Shown here piece by piece: positions 1 to 7,134 of a stretch of DNA of 8,770 nt. Each line of letters opens with the position of its first letter. Position 1 is the stretch's first letter. The notes beneath the pieces were generated by a model that saw nothing but the letters and a program-made list of their open reading frames with translations, had not been told where the DNA came from and searched no databases. The position numbers and the translations under genes are program-made. Source of the DNA: Erysipelothrix sp. (GTDB taxonomy: Bacteria > Bacillota_I > Bacilli_A > Erysipelotrichales > Erysipelotrichaceae); contig JAAYNU010000143.1 of the NCBI GenBank assembly GCA_012520695.1, positions 1-8,770 on the forward strand. The letters run 5' to 3'.

Positions 1-649
1 GATATTCTTTACCAATGGTTTCATATTTATTAACACCCATCGTATGGTATGGCAGAAGTTCAATGCGCTCAATATTATTGAGTGGCGCTATGTAGTCTGC
101 TAAATCGTCCATGTATTCAAGATTATCATGAAATCCTGGTACGATTACAATACGAATCCAAGTGTCAACTCCGTGTGCTTGTGCTTTTTCCAAGAAGTTC
201 ATCGTAGTTCTGATTGGAGCACCAACCATTTCACGATATTTCTTCTCTTCGAGTCCTTTGATGTCATACAGAATAGTATCTGTATTTTCAAGGATTGCAT
301 CAAACGTGTCAACACGACCAAAGCCAGAAGTATCAAGGCAAGTACTAATACCTGCTTCTTTACACGCTTTCATCATGTCGATTAAAAATTCCGGTTGATT
401 AAGTGGTTCACCACCACAGAACGTTACCCCACCCGTCTCTCCGAAGTAAGGTTGATAGCGTTTCAATTTTTTCATGAGATCATCAACCGATATTGCATCT
501 GCTTTGTCCGTTTTCCACATGTCAGGGTTGTGACAGAAGAGACAACGAAGCGGACAGCCCGAGAGGAATACGATTGTTCGTATTCCCGGACCATCCACCA
601 TACCCATTGTTTCTAGTTTACGGACATAGCCAACTCTAGATTGTTTCAT
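1..649 (-). CDS. pflA: Pyruvate formate-lyase activating enzyme (partial, C-terminus outside window)
   Basis: Radical SAM enzyme that cleaves S-adenosylmethionine and abstracts a hydrogen from the active-site glycine of PflB, switching on pyruvate formate-lyase in the anaerobic cytoplasm. I translated this frame by hand: about 216 residues are visible, and the family is roughly 245-250 long, so the last 30 or so lie beyond position 1. The iron-sulfur motif CPLRCLFC (C32, C36, C39; CxxxCxxC) binds the 4Fe-4S cluster, and GGEP at 79-82 is the SAM-binding GGE motif. Other family signatures are DGPGIRT (19-25), DTSGF, YDIKG and [12 protein letters not shown] near the visible end. The ATG at 649 puts the first cysteine at 32, close to the position in the E. 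coli enzyme. It lies inside the end of pflB, overlapping by 14 nt, so translation is probably coupled. No strong ribosome binding site precedes it. An in-frame TTG at 664 behind AGGAAG is an alternative start, but its spacing is very short. Confidence 0.96.
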   Translation of the reverse strand, partial: MKQSRVGYVRKLETMGMVDGPGIRTIVFLSGCPLRCLFCHNPDMWKTDKADAISVDDLMKKLKRYQPYFGETGGVTFCGGEPLNQPEFLIDMMKACKEAGISTCLDTSGFGRVDTFDAILENTDTILYDIKGLEEKKYREMVGAPIRTTMNFLEKAQAHGVDTWIRIVIVPGFHDNLEYMDDLADYIAPLNNIERIELLPYHTMGVNKYETIGKEY

Positions 650-2861
650 GGAAGGTACGATCAATAACTTCCTGTTGTTGTTCTTGTGAGAGACGGTTAA
701 AGTTAACTGCGTATCCTGAAACACGGATTGTTAGTTGAGGATATTTCTCTGGATTAACCATAGCATCCTGCAATAACTCGCGGTTTAATACGTTAACGTT
801 TAAGTGGTGTGCTTTTTGGATAAAGTATCCGTCCATGACACCAACTAAGTTATTAACACGTTCGTCTTCTGATTTACCGAGTACTTGAGGTACGATTGAG
901 AATGTGTTTGAAACACCGTCTTCACATACATCTGCATAAGGAATCTTAGCAACTGAGTTCAATGATGCGAGTGCACCTGAACTATCGCGTCCGTGCATTG
1001 GGTTTGCCCCTGGAGCAAATGCTTCTCCTGCATGACGTCCATCAGGTGTTGAACCTGTTTTCTTACCATAAACAACGTTTGAAGTAATTGTTAGGATTGA
1101 AAGTGTGTGTTTTGCACCTCTAATAATTGGATGTGATTTTAAGTAGCGTGAGAAACGTTCTACAAGATCAACTGCGATTGTATCAACGCGGTCATCGTCA
1201 TTACCATATTTAGGGAAGTCCCCTTCAATATCGAAATCAACAGCAAGACCTTCTTCGTTACGAATTGGTTTAACTTTCGCATATTTGATTGCTGATAATG
1301 AGTCAGCTACTACGGATAGACCCGCAATACCGAATGCCATTAAGCGCTCAACGTTTGTATCATGAAGTGCCATTTGGCTTCCTTCATAAGCATATTTATC
1401 ATGTGAGTGGTGAATGATGTTCATGGTATCAACATAAACTGCCGCAACTTCTTGAAGCACTTTATCGTAAACTGCCATTACACTATCGTAATCAAGAACC
1501 TCATCACTCATAGGAGCGATATCTTCGATTACTTTAATTCCCTTGATCTCATCAACACCACCGTTGATTGAGTATAAAAGTGCTTTAGCTAAGTTTGTAC
1601 GAGCTCCAAAGTATTGCATTTGTTTCCCGATTTCCATAGCACTAACACAGCAAGCGATTCCATAGTCATCACCGAATTTTGGACGCATGATGTCATCGTT
1701 TTCGTATTGGATAGCACCTGTTTCAATTGACATCTTAGCACAGTAGCGCTTGAAGCCAATTGGAAGATCCTCTGACCAAAGAACAGTCATGTTAGGTTCT
1801 GGAGCAGGTCCTAGGTTTGTAAGTGTATGTAGGTAACGGAATGAGTTCTTAGTTACAAGCGTTCTTCCATCTTTACCCATACCACCTAATGATTCAGTAA
1901 CCCATGTTGGATCACCAGCAAATAAATCATCATATTCAGGTGTACGTAAGTGACGAGCTAATCGAAGTTTCATAATGAATTGGTCAATATAAGCTTGAGC
2001 CGTTTTTTCATCAATCTTACCAGCATCTAAATCACGTTGGATATAGATATCTAAGAATGTTGATGTACGACCTAAACTCATAGCCGCTCCGTTATTTTCT
2101 TTGATTGCTGCTAAGTAAGCAAAGTAAGTCCATTGGATTGCTTCTTTCGCATCAACAGCACCATCTGAAATATCGAAACCATAGCTTGCAGCCATTGATT
2201 TGATATCAGCTAATGCACGAATTTGCTCTGAAACTTCTTCACGTAATTGAATTGTATCTGCATTGATTGTTTTAATTGCAGCTAAGTCTTTTTTCTTTTC
2301 TGCGATTAAAGCATCAATACCATATAAAGCTACACGACGATAGTCACCGATAATACGGCCACGACCATAAGCGTCAGGTAATCCTGTTAGTAAACCAGTT
2401 GTACGATACTTTCGAATTTCAGGAGTATAAGCATCGAACACACCTTGGTTATGTGTTTTAGTATATTTGTGGAAGAATTCCGCAGTTTTATCATCTAATT
2501 TACGACCATAAATGTCTAAGATATTTTCAACTAAACGAATTCCACCGAATGGATTGATGATACGTTTTAAAGGCGCATCAGTTTGAAGTCCAACGATTTC
2601 CTCATCTTCTTTGATGATGTAACCTGGACCAAAATTATTAACACCAGAAATAGCATCCATTTCGATATCGAGAACACGAACCTTTACTTCTTCTTTTAGA
2701 AGTTCAAGTGATCGATCCCAAAGTCTTTGGGTACCATCTGTAACACCCTCCAGAAACGAGTCATCCCCCTCATAAGGATTCACGTTGTTTTGGATAAAAT
2801 CACGTACATTAATTTCCTCTTGCCATTGCCCATCTTTAAAGCCGTTCCATTTGTTAGTCAT
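636..2861 (-). CDS. pflB: Formate C-acetyltransferase (pyruvate formate-lyase)
   Basis: Glycyl-radical enzyme converting pyruvate and CoA to acetyl-CoA and formate, the central step of mixed-acid fermentation under anaerobiosis. The 741 residues match the usual 740-760. The catalytic cysteine pair lies in GIACCVS (C404, C405). The C-terminal glycyl-radical motif is RVSGYAVNF, with the radical-bearing glycine at 716. The rest reads through as a full PFL domain (about 1-610) followed by the Gly_radical domain, with no break. The start is firm: AAGGAGG at 2868-2874 stands six bases before the ATG. It is the first gene of a two-gene operon with pflA, whose start overlaps its last codons. Upstream lies a 258-bp divergent region with a Rex/FNR-like operator, so redox control is likely. 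The C-terminal radical site makes the active form sensitive to oxygen cleavage; no YfiD-type spare domain is seen in the window. Confidence 0.98.
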   Translation of the reverse strand: MTNKWNGFKDGQWQEEINVRDFIQNNVNPYEGDDSFLEGVTDGTQRLWDRSLELLKEEVKVRVLDIEMDAISGVNNFGPGYIIKEDEEIVGLQTDAPLKRIINPFGGIRLVENILDIYGRKLDDKTAEFFHKYTKTHNQGVFDAYTPEIRKYRTTGLLTGLPDAYGRGRIIGDYRRVALYGIDALIAEKKKDLAAIKTINADTIQLREEVSEQIRALADIKSMAASYGFDISDGAVDAKEAIQWTYFAYLAAIKENNGAAMSLGRTSTFLDIYIQRDLDAGKIDEKTAQAYIDQFIMKLRLARHLRTPEYDDLFAGDPTWVTESLGGMGKDGRTLVTKNSFRYLHTLTNLGPAPEPNMTVLWSEDLPIGFKRYCAKMSIETGAIQYENDDIMRPKFGDDYGIACCVSAMEIGKQMQYFGARTNLAKALLYSINGGVDEIKGIKVIEDIAPMSDEVLDYDSVMAVYDKVLQEVAAVYVDTMNIIHHSHDKYAYEGSQMALHDTNVERLMAFGIAGLSVVADSLSAIKYAKVKPIRNEEGLAVDFDIEGDFPKYGNDDDRVDTIAVDLVERFSRYLKSHPIIRGAKHTLSILTITSNVVYGKKTGSTPDGRHAGEAFAPGANPMHGRDSSGALASLNSVAKIPYADVCEDGVSNTFSIVPQVLGKSEDERVNNLVGVMDGYFIQKAHHLNVNVLNRELLQDAMVNPEKYPQLTIRVSGYAVNFNRLSQEQQQEVIDRTFHETI

Positions 2862-2997
2862 AATAAGCCTCCTTGGTAACTAAATCTTATCAAATTAAAG
2901 CGCATCATAACTAAAACTTGTGAGAGAATATTATCAATATGAGAAATATAAGAAAAACACTTCAAAATTGAACGATATTACAATACGCTTGAATAAA

Positions 2998-3015
2998 TCG
3001 TGCGATATTTCACAA
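2998..3015 (-). promoter_or_regulatory. Rex-like (or FNR/ArcR-like) operator upstream of pflB
   Basis: On the minus strand the 18 bases TTGTGAAATATCGCACGA match the Rex consensus TTGTGAAAWWTTTCACAA at 15 of 18 positions. The left half is perfect and the right half has three mismatches. Rex is the NADH/NAD+-sensing repressor of fermentation genes in Bacillota, and pfl genes are known targets. The same bases also fit the CRP/FNR/ArcR pattern TGTGA-N6-TCACA at 8 of 10, so the identity of the binding protein is inferred. The site sits about 137-154 bases before the pflB start codon. I could not place the pflB core promoter with confidence. Confidence 0.6.
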
Positions 3016-3044
3016 AGTTTCCGGTCACAGCGTGATTATCTCCA

Positions 3045-3059
3045 ATGTAACCGCTTCTC
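3045..3059 (+). promoter_or_regulatory. Possible catabolite-responsive element (CcpA cre-like)
   Basis: ATGTAACCGCTTCTC fits the cre consensus WTGNAANCGNWNNCW except at the last two positions, and it includes the central CG. It ends four bases before the -35 of the divergent regulator and lies upstream of the Rex-like site as seen from pflB. CcpA control of pfl genes is known in some Bacillota. A degenerate 15-mer like this can also arise by chance. Confidence 0.3.
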
Positions 3060-3062
3060 TCA

Positions 3063-3091
3063 TTGTACGACAAGCCCATTTCTTGTATACT
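3063..3091 (+). promoter_or_regulatory. Promoter of the YheO-family regulator
   Basis: A -10 hexamer TATACT (3086-3091, five of six to consensus) lies 17 bases after TTGTAC (3063-3068, a weak -35 that keeps the TTG). Transcription would start near 3098, giving a leader of about 22 bases that just includes the ribosome binding site at 3105-3111. Confidence 0.5.
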
Positions 3092-3104
3092 AAAAGAAAG
3101 ATAT

Positions 3105-3111
3105 AAGGAGG
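3105..3111 (+). promoter_or_regulatory. Ribosome binding site fixing the regulator start
   Basis: AAGGAGG stands eight bases before the ATG at 3120. This makes 3120 the start, in preference to the in-frame TTG at 3063, which lies inside the promoter. The ATG at 3115 is in another frame and stops at once. Confidence 0.85.
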
Positions 3112-3119
3112 CAAATGAA

Positions 3120-3788
3120 ATGAGCACAAGTACAACAGAATACCTTAAAACATTCATTCCAGTAGTAAACTTCCTCTCTGAAATCCTCGGAAAGAACTCA
3201 GAGATTGTTCTCCACGACCTCACCAACCTCGATTCATCGATACTCGCAATTAGAAACAACTATCTAACCAAGAGGAAAGTAGGCGATCCTGCAACGGATT
3301 ACGTCCTTAGAATGGTCAAAGAAGGCATCGACGATACATCGGATTACTCCATCAACTACAGAGGAATCAGTAATCGCGACAATAAGAAACTCAAGTCAGC
3401 CTCACTGTACATCAGAAAAGACAAAGAGCTCATCGGAATGATTTGCGTCAATACAGACGAAACCATCTTTGATGAACTCACCCAAACATTCGATCGACTC
3501 TTACACAGCTACAAGCAGAATGAAGAGACATCCGAACTGACCCAAGAAACATTCTCAAACTCAATAGAAGAAATGGCAGAGAATGCTGTAATGGAAATGA
3601 GCATTGCTAAAGGCGGAATCTCAGCCAACAGCTTCAAACAAGATGACAAATACGAAGTCATCAAACAACTCCACGACAGCGGCTTCTTCTTACTTAAGGG
3701 TTCTGTTCCAGAAATTGCGAAGATTCTTCACATTTCTGAACCGACTGTTTATAGGTATCTTCAAAATATTAAAGGGAAATCTATTTAA
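3120..3788 (+). CDS. YheO/DauR-family transcriptional regulator (PAS-like domain plus HTH)
   Basis: Cytoplasmic DNA-binding regulator of 222 residues, near the usual length of this family. Residues about 10-118 form the YheO PAS-like sensor domain, recognised by NSEIVLHDL (26-34), SSILAIRN (39-46), KVGDPATD (53-60) and LYIRKDKELIGMICVN (96-111). A linker follows, then the C-terminal helix-turn-helix at about 175-216, with SVPEIAKILHISEPTVYRYL containing the recognition helix. The ligand is unknown. DauR, a relative in Pseudomonas, responds to D-arginine metabolism, but that should not be carried over. The gene is transcribed away from pflBA from a shared 258-bp region, so control of itself and of pflBA is a reasonable inference only. 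Codon choice is odd: C-ending codons dominate up to F190, then T-ending codons take over abruptly for the last 32 residues. It ends 17 bases before a hairpin terminator. Confidence 0.9.
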   Translation: MSTSTTEYLKTFIPVVNFLSEILGKNSEIVLHDLTNLDSSILAIRNNYLTKRKVGDPATDYVLRMVKEGIDDTSDYSINYRGISNRDNKKLKSASLYIRKDKELIGMICVNTDETIFDELTQTFDRLLHSYKQNEETSELTQETFSNSIEEMAENAVMEMSIAKGGISANSFKQDDKYEVIKQLHDSGFFLLKGSVPEIAKILHISEPTVYRYLQNIKGKSI

Positions 3789-3804
3789 GAATAAGAATGC
3801 ATAA

Positions 3805-3837
3805 TTAAAAGACCACTAATAAAGTGGTCTCTTTTAT
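3805..3837. terminator. Bidirectional rho-independent terminator
   Basis: AGACCACT (3810-3817), a five-base loop AATAA, and AGTGGTCT (3823-3830) form a perfect 8-bp stem. On the plus strand it is followed by CTTTTATTAT, and on the minus strand by a run of T (the complement of AAAA at 3807-3810). It therefore ends the regulator transcript, and can also end the converging capD transcript, whose stop codon is at 3841-3843. Confidence 0.85.
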
Positions 3838-3840
3838 TAT

Positions 3841-5691
3841 CTATACATTACATTCCTCTGGATCCATAAAAGTCGGTACTGCCCCTTTGAGAGCCTTAAT
3901 TATTTCTTGAGAAGAAGCATTATTATTAATTGTTCTCTTGAGTACATTTAGATGATCAAGCAAGACATCATTTGAAATACTCATTGGTTTCGCAATATGG
4001 ATTAGGTCATTGTCTGTTTTGAGTATTCCCTCTTCGTCCATTAATAATTCTTCGTATAATTTCTCACCGGGTCTTAAACCAGAGAACTCAATATCAATAT
4101 CTTTAAACGGAGTAAATCCTGATAATGTGATCATTTGTTTCGCAAGGTCGAGGATTTTTACGGGGTCTCCCATATCAAGGACAAATATTTCGCCTCCACT
4201 CGCATATGTTTCTGCTTGTAGTACCAAGCTGACTGCTTCGGGTATTGTCATAAAGTATCTTGTGATGTCTGGATGAGTGACAGTAACGGGACCGCCCTTT
4301 TCGATTTGTTTTTTAAATAACGGGACAACCGATCCATTGGAACCCAATACATTTCCGAATCTGACGGCCAAAAATTTTGTCTTAGAGTTTGGCTGACTTT
4401 GAAGCATCATTTCATTGAATCGTTTAGTAGCTCCCATGACATTGGTTGGATTCACGGCCTTATCTGTTGAGATATTCACAAATTTATCAACATTGTGTTT
4501 TTTCGATGATTCAATCAAATTAAACGTTCCAAAGATATTATTCATAATCGCTTCGCCAGGAGCATCTTCCATTAAGGGAACGTGCTTATGAGCAGCGGCA
4601 TGGAATACAAGATCAAAATTGCCTTCCTCAAAGATCTGATCTACTCTTCTACAATCACGAATAGACGCTATATAGAATTTAATTGGAACATTCAATTTAT
4701 TTAAATTCTTGAGTTCTTGTTGAAGGTCATAGAGGCCATTTTCATTGATATCAATTAATGTTAAACTTGTTGGATTGTTCTTAATTATCTGGCGCACAAG
4801 CTCCGATCCAATGGAACCCCCTGCACCAGTGACCAGTACATTTTTATTTTCTAAGGATTCTTTAACGCCCTTGTCCTTTATGACAATTTCTTTTCGTTGA
4901 AGAAGATCCAAAATATCGACATTTTTTAAGGTAACATCTAGATTGGAATCACTAAAGAGAACCTCAGATGATGTAACTTTTTTGAGCGGAACTCCTAAAG
5001 CAAAAATTTTCTGTGCTATTTCGTTTTGGATGCTTTGTGGCTGACTTGGCATCGCAAGAATAATTTCATCAATCACGTGCTGTGTTATTACTTTCTCCAA
5101 AACTTGCATACCACCAAAGACAGTATGACCCGAAATATACTTTCCTTTAATATTTGAATTATCATCAATAAATCCAACTAAGTATGAGTTGTAGATTGGA
5201 TTAGAACTTAATTCTCGGGCAACTAAAGTACCCGCCTCTCCCGCACCGTAAATCAGTACTCTTTTGGAGTTCTCTAATTTTCTCTTTTTGTCATTGAGTG
5301 AGCGAAGTCTTATGAGTCGATACGAAAAACGAGTCACCTCTTGAATTAGAGTATTTAGTAAAAATGCAATTACGATAACGCTAAATGGAACTACTCTTTT
5401 ACTACTAAAACTAATTATTATCAGTAAAAAGAATGATCCTAAGGCATTCGCGAGCACGATTCTTAATCCTTCTTCGATACTGATGCGGTCCCACAGGGAT
5501 CGATTTGTTTTTGTAATTAAAAATGATGCTAAGAAAACCATTGCTATAATCGGTAATGTCTTAATAAATCCTTCATGACTCAGTGCTGTTCTATATTTAA
5601 AATCATAACGAATAATAATTGCTGCAGTATAGCTAAATATAAGCAATACTACATCAAAAATTAATAACGTTATCCCTCGATTTTTTTTCAT
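3841..5691 (-). CDS. capD: Membrane nucleotide-sugar 4,6-dehydratase, CapD/WbpM/PglF family
   Basis: Makes a UDP-4-keto-6-deoxy-hexosamine from UDP-N-acetylglucosamine (or a related sugar) for capsule or exopolysaccharide units; the exact product is not readable here. The 616 residues match full-length family members. Four membrane helices lie at about 7-28, 43-60, 76-96 and 101-117. A first Rossmann domain carries GAGEAG (149-154), and the catalytic SDR domain carries TGAGGSIG (288-295). The active-site stretch is NISTDKAVNPTNVMGATK: S408, then M419 and K423 in place of the usual Tyr-x-x-x-Lys, the SMK triad typical of WbpM-type enzymes. RPGEKLYEELL (540-550) is another family hallmark. A GAGGG ribosome binding site precedes the ATG by four bases. 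It follows capC after a 79-bp gap, the same order as in S. aureus cap loci, and is the last gene before the terminator. No glycosyltransferase, flippase or polymerase gene follows. Confidence 0.93.
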   Translation of the reverse strand: MKKNRGITLLIFDVVLLIFSYTAAIIIRYDFKYRTALSHEGFIKTLPIIAMVFLASFLITKTNRSLWDRISIEEGLRIVLANALGSFFLLIIISFSSKRVVPFSVIVIAFLLNTLIQEVTRFSYRLIRLRSLNDKKRKLENSKRVLIYGAGEAGTLVARELSSNPIYNSYLVGFIDDNSNIKGKYISGHTVFGGMQVLEKVITQHVIDEIILAMPSQPQSIQNEIAQKIFALGVPLKKVTSSEVLFSDSNLDVTLKNVDILDLLQRKEIVIKDKGVKESLENKNVLVTGAGGSIGSELVRQIIKNNPTSLTLIDINENGLYDLQQELKNLNKLNVPIKFYIASIRDCRRVDQIFEEGNFDLVFHAAAHKHVPLMEDAPGEAIMNNIFGTFNLIESSKKHNVDKFVNISTDKAVNPTNVMGATKRFNEMMLQSQPNSKTKFLAVRFGNVLGSNGSVVPLFKKQIEKGGPVTVTHPDITRYFMTIPEAVSLVLQAETYASGGEIFVLDMGDPVKILDLAKQMITLSGFTPFKDIDIEFSGLRPGEKLYEELLMDEEGILKTDNDLIHIAKPMSISNDVLLDHLNVLKRTINNNASSQEIIKALKGAVPTFMDPEECNV

Positions 5692-5770
5692 TTTTCCCTC
5701 TTACGCTTTGTTATGCGCATATCCTTCTGTTATGAAGTTCCCCAACATCCCAACCTTAATTCTCAGTCAT

Positions 5771-6490
5771 TTATATATATTTTCCAAATATTTTCTTCAA
5801 TTTCGATGGCTGACTAATCTCAATCAATCGATTGGAAATGACTGCATTCATATTTTTATAAATAGACTCACTCACCAATTCCTTTCTTAGATTTGGCGCT
5901 CTATTCTTCATATTGTGTGCATCACTCGCAATAAGGTGAATCAAGTTATTTTTAAACATTGATTTAATATATGGATACTTTTCGTTGTCGATGCTCTTAA
6001 CATTAACTTGCATCAAGACACCCTGATTAATAAGTTCGACAATTCGCGAAGAATCTGATATCAAATATGAATAACGCTCAACATGAGCTAATATAGGAAT
6101 AAATCCATTACCTATAATGAGTTCAAAGGTCTGTAATAGCGATGGATTATCATATCTAGTTGATAACTCAATCAAAACATAATCCGTATTCTCTATTGTA
6201 AATGGAGCTAAGTCGACATGCGCTAATTGGGGTGTGAACATTAACTCACAGCCCGACAGTAAGGTGACATTAATGTTCTGGTCTACCAAAATCTGTCGCG
6301 TAGCATTCAAGGATTCACTTCTCTTTAAAAGAAACTCCTCTATATCTTGCTTTGACACATCGAAGTGAGATGTCGCAACTACATTCTTAATTCCACTGAG
6401 TTCCATCATTTTAATCATTTGTAATGATTCCTCATATGAAGATGCACCATCATCCATATTTGCTAAAACATGTGTATGAATATCAACCAT
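5771..6490 (-). CDS. capC: PHP-family protein-tyrosine phosphatase, CpsB/CapC/YwqE type
   Basis: Metal-dependent phosphatase that removes phosphate from the C-terminal tyrosines of the BY-kinase controlling capsule export; cytoplasmic. The 239 residues are slightly below the usual 240-255 and show all PHP metal-site blocks: DIHTH (H5, H7), MDDG (12-15), SH at 41-42 (usually PH), GCE (E82), HVER (H136, E138, R139) and SDAH (D190, H192). The ES pair at 21-22 after the first block is typical of this subfamily. The GGAAGAGGG ribosome binding site at 6499-6507 lies inside the last codons of the upstream kinase remnant, eight bases from the ATG. The gene sits between a broken capB and an intact capD. 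With the neighbouring kinase lost, its substrate must be encoded elsewhere, or the gene is becoming redundant; the sequence cannot decide. capC is the S. aureus name; cpsB and ywqE are equivalents. Confidence 0.93.
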   Translation of the reverse strand: MVDIHTHVLANMDDGASSYEESLQMIKMMELSGIKNVVATSHFDVSKQDIEEFLLKRSESLNATRQILVDQNINVTLLSGCELMFTPQLAHVDLAPFTIENTDYVLIELSTRYDNPSLLQTFELIIGNGFIPILAHVERYSYLISDSSRIVELINQGVLMQVNVKSIDNEKYPYIKSMFKNNLIHLIASDAHNMKNRAPNLRKELVSESIYKNMNAVISNRLIEISQPSKLKKIFGKYI

Positions 6491-6492
6491 GA

Positions 6493-6783
6493 TTAATACC
6501 CTCTTCCGTATGCATAGTAATCAGTAAAATTTTGAAACAAATTCTTTAAATCAAAACGAATTATCAGTTCACTAAAATTAGGTGGAGCCTCACATGACTC
6601 AATATTGTAAAAGATTGGTTCTTTTCGACCTGCATCCTTTCTGGTGATGAGCGATGTTTGAATTTGATAAAAAAATATTTTCAAAGCCCACGAAAGAAAG
6701 TGCTGTGAGAATTCAAATGAATCATATATGAATGTATTGTTTTCCATTTTTATTTTCTTCATTTTTAAAAGTGCTCCCCCCAC
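6493..6783 (-). pseudogene. capB: Decayed, internally deleted BY-kinase (CapB/CpsD/YwqD) remnant
   Basis: A 96-codon open frame that I read as the shrunken remains of a tyrosine autokinase of about 230 residues. Four pieces match the family in the right order. NNTFIYDSFEFSQHF resembles the CapB N-terminus (TLFVYEKP...ISEKF). SLITRKDAGRK sits where the Walker A region LLVTSEKPGAGKS should be. APPNFSELI...LKNLF matches the conserved PPNPSELI...F block. DYYAYGRGY is the tyrosine-rich tail that such kinases autophosphorylate. About 75 residues are missing between the second and third pieces, and about 80 between the third and the tail. The P-loop is ruined (G-R-K-E-P in place of GxGKS/T), so it cannot be an active kinase. 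The gene stands directly before capC, as in cap5/8 loci, three bases from the capC start. The frame is open from a GTG at 6783; ATG at 6762 or 6747 is more likely if it is translated at all. The alignment rests on remembered family sequences. Confidence 0.7.
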
Positions 6784-6785
6784 AA

Positions 6786-6883
6786 AAAATATACTTGTTT
6801 AATCCCAAAAAGAGAATTACCAAGATATGTTTATAGATCCTCTTTTATTTTCTAAATACAAACTTATTTAAAACAAAAATGCC
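6786..6883 (-). pseudogene. capA: Fragment of capA (Wzz-like kinase activator/chain-length regulator)
   Basis: Directly upstream of the capB remnant, the minus strand at about 6842-6801 reads EDL-stop-TYLGNSLFGI. This matches the conserved end of CapA/YwqC/CpsC proteins (EEDLE.YLG.PLLGIIP) apart from a stop codon in the middle. Just before it, in a shifted frame (about 6883-6848), GIFVLNKFVFRK resembles the last membrane helix and the following FLLEFLDNTIKT segment. Weaker similarity runs back to about 7020, including VVEIILF...VETNAVDV, which resembles the Wzz-domain EIYNVDNVxVVD stretch, again with frame changes. Stops and frameshifts leave no usable frame. The position, just ahead of capB, is where capA stands in cap loci. 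Confidence 0.5.
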
Positions 6884-7134
6884 TAAATAGCAAGAATTTT
6901 AAATCTTCATCGCACATCAACTGCATTAGTTTCTACATAAAAAGAATAATCTCAACAACAATAGCTTTCCTCATTGAGTAGCTGCTAAGTTTATACAATC
7001 AAAGCAATCATTTCAAGATCGCTTGTATATGAAAAAACAATTTAAATATAACCCTCAAATAAAATACAGATATTCTTTATACGCATGTATCTGTACTTCA
7101 GATGGTACATATGTATAATTTTAGTATTTAAATA

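Noticed and set aside
128..616. Several short plus-strand open frames
   Set aside because: All lie antisense to pflA, which has clear radical SAM motifs on the other strand.
2918..2937. TTGTGAGAGAATATTATCAA as a second Rex or FNR site
   Set aside because: The half-sites are two bases too far apart for Rex and the N6 spacing for FNR/ArcR is not met.
3063..3119. Longer regulator starting at TTG 3063
   Set aside because: The added 19 residues would overlap the promoter and ribosome binding site, and the conserved protein begins at ATG 3120 behind AAGGAGG.
2978..3259. Minus-strand open frame of 93 codons over the regulator 5' end
   Set aside because: It runs antisense to the regulator and across the divergent promoter region, has no ribosome binding site and shows no family resemblance.
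4010..4276. Plus-strand open frame of 88 codons
   Set aside because: Antisense to the conserved catalytic part of capD; no start signal.
5712..5721. Perfect 10-bp palindrome TATGCGCATA in the capC-capD gap
   Set aside because: Single short palindrome with no partner site or promoter beside it; could be chance.
5701..5748. Minus-strand 15-residue leader peptide in the capC-capD gap
   Set aside because: It ends right at the capD ribosome binding site, which is suggestive, but it is too short, has only a weak start signal, no run of regulatory codons and no attenuator hairpin.
7029..7119. Plus-strand 29-codon frame starting MKKQFKYN
   Set aside because: No ribosome binding site, AT-rich, and antisense to the capA remnant and its promoter region; likely chance.
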